From assembly GCA_020024115.1 (NCBI GenBank), contig JAHHUF010000068.1, forward strand, positions 1-9,299: 9,299 bases of DNA. Reading direction: 5' to 3'. This stretch comes from Anaerofilum sp. Lineage in GTDB: Bacteria > Bacillota > Clostridia > Oscillospirales > Ruminococcaceae. Positions 1 to 5,893 of the stretch are shown here, one piece after another. The number at the start of each line of letters is the position of its first letter. Position 1 is the stretch's first letter. Made by a program: the position numbers and the translations under genes. The notes beneath the pieces are model-generated. The model saw only the letters and a list, made by a program, of their open reading frames with translations, made no database searches and was not told where the DNA came from.

Positions 1-53
1 ATATATATTAGTAAAATCTAATGAATCATCCTGTTTTGAAAGAGGTGCTAAAA
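1..53 (+). promoter_or_regulatory. AT-rich leader with possible -10 element
   Basis: This leader precedes the first gene. It opens with an AT-rich run in which TATATT at 4-9 resembles a sigma-A -10 box, but any -35 partner would lie outside the window, so the promoter is only a possibility. A clear Shine-Dalgarno site (AGAGGTG, 41-47) sits six bases before the chosen ATG at 54. I cannot tell whether the operon starts here or continues from upstream genes. Confidence 0.2.
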
Positions 54-377
54 ATGAGCAATGAAACAAATGTTCTTTTGCAGTCCATTTTAGATATGGA
101 TAGACAGGAACGGCTGCGTACACAAGAAGCAGAAGAATACCGTGGAAAAGCAATGGCAAAGCTGGAAGATGAGCGAAAACAAATTCATAACAAGCACCAG
201 CAGCAGGCGCAGGAACAAATTGAAACATATATGCAACAGGAAAATCAACGGGAAAAAGATGCTTTGCAGCAATTGCAGCAAAAAAGTGCAGCAGTTAAGC
301 AAAACTTGGAAACTGCCAGTTTAGCAAAAAAGCAAGAATGGGTGGACAACATTTTTGCCCGTGTGTTGGAAAGGTAA
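54..377 (+). CDS. V/A-type ATPase peripheral stalk subunit, G/H-like
   Basis: The product is a 107-residue, almost wholly helical, charged protein rich in Gln, Glu, Lys and Ala with no membrane segment. Residues 10 to about 95 read as one long coiled coil, and the C-terminus ends in a WVDNIFARVLE-type motif typical of the small stalk subunit of bacterial V/A-ATPases (G in Thermus, H in archaea). This subunit pairs with E to form the peripheral stalk that stops the A3B3 head from spinning. I chose ATG 54 because AGAGGTG lies six bases upstream. An in-frame ATG at 21 would add 11 residues but has no ribosome site. It lies nine bases before subunit C and is the first gene of the cluster in view. 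The role rests on coiled-coil character, the terminal motif and context, since this family has little sequence conservation. Confidence 0.82.
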   Translation: MSNETNVLLQSILDMDRQERLRTQEAEEYRGKAMAKLEDERKQIHNKHQQQAQEQIETYMQQENQREKDALQQLQQKSAAVKQNLETASLAKKQEWVDNIFARVLER

Positions 378-386
378 GGCGTTGAT

Positions 387-1445
387 ATGGCAGTTACTTC
401 ATTAGGCTTGAATGCAGTGTTGGCAAAGTCCAGAGCAATGTATGGAAACAGGCTTACACCGCGTAATTATACCGAGCTGCTTGCCTGCCGTACAGTTCCG
501 GAAGTTGCCGCTTATTTGAAATCAAAAACACATTATTCCCATTGTTTGGACAGCATTACACCCCAGTCGGTGCATCGTGAGCAGCTGGAAAATCTGCTCA
601 AGCGATATCTTTATTGGCAATATACCATTATAAGACGCTATGAAATCAGCATCGGACAAGATTTCTATTCTTATTTTGTGGTCAAAAGTGAACTTGAGTT
701 GATTTTAACACAATTGCATAAAATGAATGCACAGCAGCATACAAAACGAAGTGCAAGTGAATTTGAATTTATCAAAAAACTTTCGCGCTTGGATGCAGAC
801 AAAATTGCAGATGCAAAAAATCTGCTTCAGCTGGAAATGGCTTTGCAAGACACAGAATATGGAAAGATTATCCATAGATTCACAGAAAAAAGCAGCTTTA
901 CATTACAAGAAAACGGAACACTGGAAATTGAAGCAGCTTTGTGTGAATATGAGTATTCTGTGATGAAAACCATTGCATCAAAACATCTGAAAGGCAAACA
1001 GCTGGAAGAAGTTTTGCAAATGCTCAAACGCAGAAGCGATTTACAGGCAATCATCAATATCTATCGCATGAAAAAAATGCTGAAAGCACCAAGTATGTAT
1101 GTGCGTCGCAGAGTGGTAATGAACTACACACAACTTTCGCAGCAAAAAATCAATCAGCTTTTGGATGCAGAAGATGCAGAAGATTTTGAAAGAAAGTTGA
1201 AAACAACCTGCTACGGAAAAGAATTAAGCAAAGTTGCATACGATTATATCGAAGAAGGAATTCAAAAGATACAATATAATTTTCATTTGAAAAAGTTTCG
1301 TTTTTCTACAAATCCCAGTGCAGTGATGTTGTGCTATTTTTTTCTGGCAGAAAATGAACTAACCAATGTTGTGCATATTATTGAGGGCATCCGCTATGGA
1401 ATGCACCCAGATGAAATTGACAGAATTTTGGTTGGAATACAGTAA
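387..1445 (+). CDS. atpC: V/A-type ATP synthase subunit C (central stalk socket, V-ATPase d homologue)
   Basis: The product is a 352-residue soluble, mostly helical protein close to the usual 320-350 residues of the V-ATPase AC39/subunit d family. Family-like features are the N-terminal pattern with A.SRAMYGNRLTP (about residues 13-26), the aromatic-rich YLYWQYTIIRRYE helix, and a C-terminal stretch in which FFLAENELTNVVHIIEGIR leads into a PDEI motif. Subunit C is a funnel that sits on the cytoplasmic face of the c-ring and takes the end of the D-F shaft, passing torque to the ring. ATG 387 follows the previous stop by nine bases and has AAGG at 376-379. The next gene starts 16 bases after the stop, so they are surely co-transcribed. 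In Thermus and Enterococcus operons this gene lies between E and F, so its place ahead of I is a rearranged order. Confidence 0.93.
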   Translation: MAVTSLGLNAVLAKSRAMYGNRLTPRNYTELLACRTVPEVAAYLKSKTHYSHCLDSITPQSVHREQLENLLKRYLYWQYTIIRRYEISIGQDFYSYFVVKSELELILTQLHKMNAQQHTKRSASEFEFIKKLSRLDADKIADAKNLLQLEMALQDTEYGKIIHRFTEKSSFTLQENGTLEIEAALCEYEYSVMKTIASKHLKGKQLEEVLQMLKRRSDLQAIINIYRMKKMLKAPSMYVRRRVVMNYTQLSQQKINQLLDAEDAEDFERKLKTTCYGKELSKVAYDYIEEGIQKIQYNFHLKKFRFSTNPSAVMLCYFFLAENELTNVVHIIEGIRYGMHPDEIDRILVGIQ

Positions 1446-1447
1446 AA

Positions 1448-1452
1448 AGGAG
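1448..1452 (+). promoter_or_regulatory. Ribosome binding site deciding the start of I'
   Basis: AGGAG lies nine bases before ATG 1462. It decides against starts further upstream in the same frame, which would run back inside subunit C. This is a stronger initiation signal than the one used by the full-length subunit I that follows. Confidence 0.75.
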
Positions 1453-1461
1453 AAGCACAGC

Positions 1462-2421
1462 ATGTTTTTTGATGAGAAAATGCAGCTGGTATGGGTGGAC
1501 GGCCCAATAGAGCATTTGGAAACATTTGTCCAAAAATGCTGTATGGGCGATGGACGCATTCATCCAACAACCGCTGTGGACAAAATGAGCAGCGGCATGG
1601 GATTTGCTCCCCCTGAAGTAGAGAATGTCTGGGCAAAGAAAATTGAAGAAATGGAGCAGATGGTTCAAAACTTGGATTTGCCTGTGGTTGAACCGGCGTT
1701 TGAAGATGCACGCTCCCCGGAACTTTCTAATTATTTAGACCGTGTTGCAACAGAATTATATAGCAAACGAAAAGAACTGGAAGACTTGATTGAACAAAAG
1801 CAAATTTGTGAAACAGGTGTGGAACAGTTTGCGCATTTTGAAGAATTGGATGTGGATTTGAGCGAGGCTCTTTCTTGTGAATACATTGCAATTCGTTTTG
1901 GCAAGTTGCCCAAAGTGAGTTTTGACACCTTGCTGCGTGAGCATAGTGATGACCCTTATGTGTTTTTCCTGCGATGCAGCGAGGATAAAGACTTTTATTG
2001 GGGAATGTACTTCGCACCTCGCAACAAAAGAGTGCTGGTAGATGGAATTTTTGCCGGGCTTTATTTTGAGCGTGTAAGGCTGCCTGGTGCAACCGGAACA
2101 CCCACCGAAATTGTACAGAATTTGAAACATAATCTGGATATTCTGCAAAAACAAATTACAAAAGCTCAAAGCGAATTGGAGCAAATTTGGGGCGCAGAAA
2201 AGTGGAGATGTGCAGGAATTTACGCATCTTTTTGCAGCCTTGCTCGTGTGGTGGAGTTGTCTAAATGTGCAGTGGTGCGTGGGGGACATTTCTTCTACGC
2301 AGTTTGGGTAGAGCAAAGTGCATTGAAAGAGTTTGTTGCTCATGCAGATACTATCGAAAATTTGCACATGGCAATGGATATGACACTTCCACGCAAAAAA
2401 TGGAAACTGTTAAATGAGTGA
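1462..2421 (+). CDS. Short, soluble paralogue of V/A-type ATPase subunit I (N-terminal cytosolic domain only)
   Basis: The product is a 319-residue protein matching only the cytosolic half of the next gene's subunit I. Shared blocks, with the partner in brackets, include YIAIRFGKLP at 141-150 (YIKIRFGFLP, 142-151), DDPYVFF at 163-169 (DDPYIFF, 164-170), and VDGIFAGLYFER at 193-204 (IDGIFSMLYFER, 194-205). Cysteines 26, 27, 116, 172 and 250 align with 25, 26, 110, 173 and 251 of the neighbour. Residues 95-120 and 215-245 look like the paired coiled-coil arms of the dumbbell-shaped collar domain. There is no hydrophobic segment. It stops where the partner begins its PPIKLRN linker to the membrane domain, so both conserved membrane arginines are absent. 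Known role of this domain: its lobes bind the E/G stalks and subunit C. Inferred role here: an extra stalk dock, assembly factor or competitor. The frame is clean and the start is good, so it looks like a working gene rather than debris. Confidence 0.88.
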   Translation: MFFDEKMQLVWVDGPIEHLETFVQKCCMGDGRIHPTTAVDKMSSGMGFAPPEVENVWAKKIEEMEQMVQNLDLPVVEPAFEDARSPELSNYLDRVATELYSKRKELEDLIEQKQICETGVEQFAHFEELDVDLSEALSCEYIAIRFGKLPKVSFDTLLREHSDDPYVFFLRCSEDKDFYWGMYFAPRNKRVLVDGIFAGLYFERVRLPGATGTPTEIVQNLKHNLDILQKQITKAQSELEQIWGAEKWRCAGIYASFCSLARVVELSKCAVVRGGHFFYAVWVEQSALKEFVAHADTIENLHMAMDMTLPRKKWKLLNE

Positions 2422-2427
2422 TAACAA

Positions 2428-2446
2428 CGACAGCCAATAACTGTTG
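2428..2446 (+). other. Small intercistronic hairpin
   Basis: CGACAG at 2428-2433 can pair with CTGTTG at 2441-2446 (six pairs, one of them G-U) around a seven-base loop. It sits in the 46-base gap between the two subunit I genes, one base before the ribosome site of the second. It has no U-tract, so it is not a terminator. It might affect translation of the TTG-started gene or protect a processed mRNA end. It may also be chance. Confidence 0.25.
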
Positions 2447-2447
2447 C

Positions 2448-2455
2448 GGAAAGGA
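2448..2455 (+). promoter_or_regulatory. Ribosome binding site for the TTG start of subunit I
   Basis: GGAAAGGA lies 12 bases before TTG 2468. The ATG directly behind it (2456) is in the same frame but meets TGA after one codon, so it cannot start subunit I. The next ATG (2483) would remove the first five residues, which form the MAIEKMK opening typical of the family, and would leave 27 bases to the ribosome site. TTG is therefore the best start. The rare start codon and long spacing suggest modest translation. Confidence 0.65.
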
Positions 2456-2467
2456 ATGAACTGACCC

Positions 2468-4405
2468 TTGGCAATTGAAAAGATGAAGCTTGTCCGTGTG
2501 GATGGTTTGCTTGACCGGTTGGATGATTTTATTGTCCAATGCTGTATCAACGGGGATTTTCAGCCTGAGCCGGCAATTCAATATATGTCTGCATCCTCTA
2601 AAAATCTTTCGTTGATGGAAGAAAATCCGTACCCTCCTATGGTGCAAGCGATAGAGGAACTTTTTTCGTTGACGGGATATGTTCCGTCAGAGGAGCGTGG
2701 TGCATCACAAGAGCGTGAAGTTTCGCAGGATGTGCTGGATTGTATCCAACAAGTAAAAGAAAAACTGGAAGTTCTGCAAAAGCAAAAAAGAACTTGTCAG
2801 CGCAAGATTGAAGAAATTGAAGAACGATACAATCAATACAGTCATTTTGAATCTTTGGAGCCGCCACTGGAGGACATCAAAGCAAGCCAATATATTAAAA
2901 TTCGGTTTGGTTTTTTGCCGGGTGAAAGCTACCAAAAACTGCAAAACAACTATGCAGATGACCCATATATTTTCTTTGTTCCATGCAGTGAAGAAAATGG
3001 GGGATATTGGGGATTGTATTTTACACCCCATCAAGCAGCAGATGAAATTGATGGAATTTTCTCAATGCTGTATTTTGAACGCATTCAGCTGAAAGACGAC
3101 ACTGGCACTATCAAAGAAATTATGCAAAAGCTAAAATCCGAGGCTGAAGTGGTTCAAAAAGAATTGAATCAAACCAATCAAAGTATCGAAGAACTTTGGT
3201 ATCAAAACAAAGAAAAATGTACACAGGTATACAGCCAACTGAAATGGCTGGAGCAAGTGTTTGACCTGCGCCATTATGCTGCATACCGTGATAATTACTT
3301 TTTCTATGTGGGATGGATTCCGGAAAGAGCAGTGAATGAATTTACTCAAAAGGTAAAAACTTTTTCTAATATGAAAATTACGATTACCGACCCAAGCAAA
3401 CAGGACAAAATTGCACCACCAATCAAACTGAGAAACTTGCTGCTATTCCGTCCGTTTGAAACATTTGTCAGCATGTATGGATTGCCCAGTTATGGTGAAA
3501 TGGATATTACCAATTTTGTTGCAATTACTTTCACCTTGTTGTTTGGTATGATGTTTGGCGACATGGGACAAGGTGCTGTCCTTGCAGTTGGGGCATTTAT
3601 CCTATATAAATGGAAAAAACTGGAGCTTGCAAAACTGGTCATTCCTTGTGGAATTTCTTCCATGATTTTCGGCTTTGTGTTTGGTTCGGTCTTTGGATTT
3701 GAACATGCACTAGACCCTGTGTACCATGCCCTTGGCTGGGAAGGAAAGCCACTGGAAGTTATGGATTCTATCAATACCGTTCTGCTTATGGCAATTGGAA
3801 TTGGTGTATCTTTGGTTGCAGTTTCTATTTTGCTGAATATCATTGCATCTGCACGAAAAGGTCTTTGGGGCGAAGCAATCTTTTCCAACAATGGAATCGT
3901 TGGTTTAGCTGTGTATTTGTGTGGAGTCAATGTTGCCAGCGCCTTTATGAAAGGCCCAAGCCCAATTCCTTCTTCTGTTGCTGGAATTGTGATTGGTGTT
4001 GGTTTGGTACTTCTTTTCTTTAAAGAAGTACTGATTGGGAAATTTGACCACCATCCAAACTGGAAGCCTGAAAGCTGGGTGGATTACAGCATGCAGAATG
4101 TGTTTGAATTGTTGGAATATGTTCTTTCCTATTTTTCCAACACTGTTTCCTTTTTGCGTGTAGGTGCGTTTGTTATTGTTCATGCAGCGATGATGATGGT
4201 AGTGTTCAGTTTGGCAGGAGAACCTGCAAACCCCGTTGTTGTGGTTTTGGGCAATGCACTGGTTATTTGTTTGGAAGGTTTGCTTTCCGGTATTCAGGGA
4301 TTGCGTTTGGAATTTTATGAGATGTTCAGCCGTTGCTATCAGGGCGGTGGACGCCCATTCCATGGTGTTTCCCTCGCTCCGGCAAAAGAGAAACAGAAAT
4401 CTTAA
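2468..4405 (+). CDS. atpI: V/A-type ATP synthase subunit I (membrane stator, V-ATPase a subunit homologue)
   Basis: The product is 645 residues, the usual family length. Residues 1 to about 315 form the cytosolic dumbbell domain with coiled-coil arms (about 88-125 and 215-250). Residue 318 begins the PPIKLRN linker, followed by eight membrane helices at roughly 350-363, 366-381, 388-411, 435-460, 476-494, 504-522, 555-583 and 588-615. R564 in the SFLR motif and R613 in the QGLR motif match the two arginines at the a/c interface (R735 and R799 of yeast Vph1), the first being essential for ion transfer. The protein supplies the two ion half-channels against the c-ring and anchors the E/G stalks. 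The start is TTG at 2468, fixed by the family-type MAIEKMK opening. It follows a soluble paralogue by 46 bases and precedes the c-ring gene by 85. Nothing needed for function looks missing. Confidence 0.96.
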   Translation: MAIEKMKLVRVDGLLDRLDDFIVQCCINGDFQPEPAIQYMSASSKNLSLMEENPYPPMVQAIEELFSLTGYVPSEERGASQEREVSQDVLDCIQQVKEKLEVLQKQKRTCQRKIEEIEERYNQYSHFESLEPPLEDIKASQYIKIRFGFLPGESYQKLQNNYADDPYIFFVPCSEENGGYWGLYFTPHQAADEIDGIFSMLYFERIQLKDDTGTIKEIMQKLKSEAEVVQKELNQTNQSIEELWYQNKEKCTQVYSQLKWLEQVFDLRHYAAYRDNYFFYVGWIPERAVNEFTQKVKTFSNMKITITDPSKQDKIAPPIKLRNLLLFRPFETFVSMYGLPSYGEMDITNFVAITFTLLFGMMFGDMGQGAVLAVGAFILYKWKKLELAKLVIPCGISSMIFGFVFGSVFGFEHALDPVYHALGWEGKPLEVMDSINTVLLMAIGIGVSLVAVSILLNIIASARKGLWGEAIFSNNGIVGLAVYLCGVNVASAFMKGPSPIPSSVAGIVIGVGLVLLFFKEVLIGKFDHHPNWKPESWVDYSMQNVFELLEYVLSYFSNTVSFLRVGAFVIVHAAMMMVVFSLAGEPANPVVVVLGNALVICLEGLLSGIQGLRLEFYEMFSRCYQGGGRPFHGVSLAPAKEKQKS

Positions 4406-4490
4406 TTGTTATAGTCAATCTTGCACAGTTGTGTAATTTGAAGAATAAACGATGTTTTATTAAAAAACTTTATTTTTGGAGGAATAACTT
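4406..4490 (+). promoter_or_regulatory. AU-rich leader before the c-ring gene
   Basis: This is the longest non-coding gap in the window (85 bases). It is strongly A/T-rich, with GTTTT and AAAAC (4454-4458 and 4464-4468) able to form a weak five-pair hairpin followed by a T-rich run to 4477. A strong ribosome site, GGAGGA at 4478-4483, sits seven bases before ATG 4491. By analogy with the AU-rich translation enhancer before atpE in E. coli, this could raise synthesis of a subunit needed in many copies per complex. I find no convincing -35/-10 pair. TTGCAC at 4421 lacks a good partner. Confidence 0.4.
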
Positions 4491-4943
4491 ATGAATACTG
4501 TATTTCAAATTTTGCTCGCATTGGTTCCTGCTGCTATTTTGTTGGGGGTAACTGCTATTGTTTCAAGCAAAGTAAGTGCAGGCAAAATGGGCGTGAAAAA
4601 ATCTTTTGCAATGAATCTTGCAACTTTTGCAGTGATTTTGTTGGTATCTTGCGTAATGGCAATCACCGTATTTGCTGCTGACAGCACAGTTGCTATGACT
4701 GCTGCTGAGCGTGCAGCAAGCAACCAGAGCATGGGTATGGGCTTGTTGGCTGCTGCGTTGGTAACCGGTTTGGCTGGTATTGGCGGCGGTATCGCTGTTG
4801 CTGCCGGTGCACCTGCTGCAATCGCTGCTGCAAGCGAAGACCCCAAGAGCTTTGGTAAATCTTTGATTTTCGTTGCTTTGGGCGAATCCATTGCATTGTA
4901 TGGTGTTGTTATTTCCATTTTGATTTTGAATAAACTGGTATAA
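4491..4943 (+). CDS. atpK: V/A-type ATP synthase subunit K (c-ring proteolipid)
   Basis: The product is a 150-residue hydrophobic protein with four membrane helices at about 5-25, 43-63, 82-113 and 122-147. The second half is a standard c-subunit hairpin: a Gly/Ala-rich helix (GIGGGIA, 96-102), a polar loop SEDPKS (115-120), and an outer helix carrying the ion-binding glutamate E132 in LGESIALYG. Many copies form the rotating ring that carries ions past subunit I. The first half lacks an equivalent acidic residue, so there is one site per four helices, as in Enterococcus hirae NtpK (known for that protein). Helix two, preceded by KK (36-37) and ending VFAAD (60-64), looks like a signal peptide, so cleavage to a two-helix form is conceivable. 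V103 sits where the sodium-type ring has glutamine, which favours protons (inference from remembered alignment). It has the clearest ribosome site of the cluster. Confidence 0.95.
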   Translation: MNTVFQILLALVPAAILLGVTAIVSSKVSAGKMGVKKSFAMNLATFAVILLVSCVMAITVFAADSTVAMTAAERAASNQSMGMGLLAAALVTGLAGIGGGIAVAAGAPAAIAAASEDPKSFGKSLIFVALGESIALYGVVISILILNKLV

Positions 4944-4965
4944 GCCGAAAGGATGGCGAAACGCA

Positions 4966-5274
4966 ATGCGTTTTTATCTTATCAGTGATAATGTTGATAC
5001 ATTGATGGGTATGCGGTTTGCCGGAATCGAAGGTGTTGTTGTCCACGAATCCGCTGAGGTGGAACAGGCATTGAATACAGTGCTGAAATCAGACGATGTA
5101 GGAATGATTTTGGTAACTGAAAAATTGATGCGTGAGTTTGGAGAGCATTTTGACCAGATTCGGCAAACCATGTCACAACCGCTGATTGTTGAAATTCCTG
5201 ACCGCCATGGTGCAGTAAACGGCAAAGACCGTATTACAAAATATGTGCGTGATGCAATTGGCGTTAAGATTTGA
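4966..5274 (+). CDS. atpF: V/A-type ATP synthase subunit F (rotor)
   Basis: The product is 102 residues, normal for the family. The N-terminal two-thirds is an alternating beta/alpha domain with strands at YLIS (4-7), GVVV (23-26), GMILVTE (46-52) and PLIVEIP (72-78). The GIEGV turn and the IPDRHG motif (77-82) are typical of V-type F subunits. The C-terminal helix (about 88-98) would contact D. Subunit F binds the D shaft, forming the central rotor in the A3B3 head, and in related enzymes it modulates ATPase activity. ATG 4966 follows the K stop by 22 bases with AAAGGAT at 4948-4954. The stop overlaps the ribosome site of the next gene (GAGGTG, 5273-5278), implying tight coupling to E. Confidence 0.95.
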   Translation: MRFYLISDNVDTLMGMRFAGIEGVVVHESAEVEQALNTVLKSDDVGMILVTEKLMREFGEHFDQIRQTMSQPLIVEIPDRHGAVNGKDRITKYVRDAIGVKI

Positions 5275-5284
5275 GGTGTAGTGT

Positions 5285-5878
5285 ATGATTCAGCAGCAAG
5301 AGCGTGCGGATAAATTCTTTCGTGCCATTCGTAGAGATGCAGAACAGCGCAGAAAAGAAATTGTTCAGCAGATTGATTCTTATATCACCGCCGAGGAAGA
5401 AAAGGCAGAGACAGAAGAACTGCGTTCTGCACAAGATAGAGTTCGCTATGAAAACGAACGCATTCAAGCACAAACCAACAGCCGTTTGGCAAAGGCTGCT
5501 ACTGACATCAGTGCGGAATTGGCAGCAAAGCGCACAGCAATTACAAATGAAGTGTTTGACTTGGCAGCCAGCCGCTTGAAAGAGTTTGCAAAAACAGAAG
5601 AATATGCGGACTGGTTGACAAAAGGTCTGAAAGAAATGGCTGGGTTGCTCGGAAGTGATATGGTAGTTTTTACACGCAAAGAAGATGTTGAAATTGTCAA
5701 AAAAGCCGCTGTACAGGTAAATGCTCCGTGCACTGTTGAAGTGGATGATGCAATTTTGGTTGGCGGTGTACGAGCAGAAAAAGGCAGCAAAAAGGTGGAT
5801 GATACCTTGGATAGCCGCTTAAAAGCGCAGGAGGATTGGTTTTATCAAAATTCCGGTCTTTCCATTGCAATTCAGTGA
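5285..5878 (+). CDS. atpE: V/A-type ATP synthase subunit E (peripheral stalk)
   Basis: The product is 197 residues, normal for this family. Residues 1 to about 95 are a long charged helix rich in Glu, Arg, Lys and Ala that would coil with the G/H-like subunit encoded at 54-377. Residues about 100-197 form the globular domain that grips the top of subunit B. They contain the family signature GGVRAEKGSKKVDDTLDSRL, from G160 to L179. With its partner it makes the stator stalk that links the head to the cytosolic part of subunit I. ATG 5285 is preceded by GAGGTG at 5273-5278, which overlaps the stop of subunit F. The gene ends 15 bases before subunit A. The two stalk partners are about 5 kb apart in this cluster rather than adjacent. 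Confidence 0.94.
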   Translation: MIQQQERADKFFRAIRRDAEQRRKEIVQQIDSYITAEEEKAETEELRSAQDRVRYENERIQAQTNSRLAKAATDISAELAAKRTAITNEVFDLAASRLKEFAKTEEYADWLTKGLKEMAGLLGSDMVVFTRKEDVEIVKKAAVQVNAPCTVEVDDAILVGGVRAEKGSKKVDDTLDSRLKAQEDWFYQNSGLSIAIQ

Positions 5879-5893
5879 AATGAGGTGTAAGCG

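Noticed and set aside
21..53. Earlier ATG start (21) for the first stalk gene
   Set aside because: No ribosome site precedes it, whereas AGAGGTG is well placed for ATG 54. The 11 added residues come from what looks like the leader.
1366..1461. Upstream extension of the short I gene to an earlier ATG
   Set aside because: It would overlap the end of subunit C by 80 bases and adds 32 residues unlike the family. AGGAG before ATG 1462 and the match of DEKMQLVWVDG to EKMKLVRVDG fix the later start.
1462..2467. Short I gene as a frameshifted or split full-length subunit I
   Set aside because: Only 46 bases separate it from the next gene, which has its own complete N-terminal half, and no remnant of a membrane domain lies between. 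It is a separate half-length paralogue, not a break in one gene.
4454..4477. Terminator between subunit I and K
   Set aside because: The stem is only five pairs, mostly A-T, so it is too weak for an intrinsic terminator, and the following genes are needed in the same complex.
4587..4943. Internal start at Met33 of the c-subunit, giving a signal peptide plus hairpin form
   Set aside because: The encoded protein would look sensible, but the upstream bases hold no good ribosome site, while ATG 4491 has a strong one.
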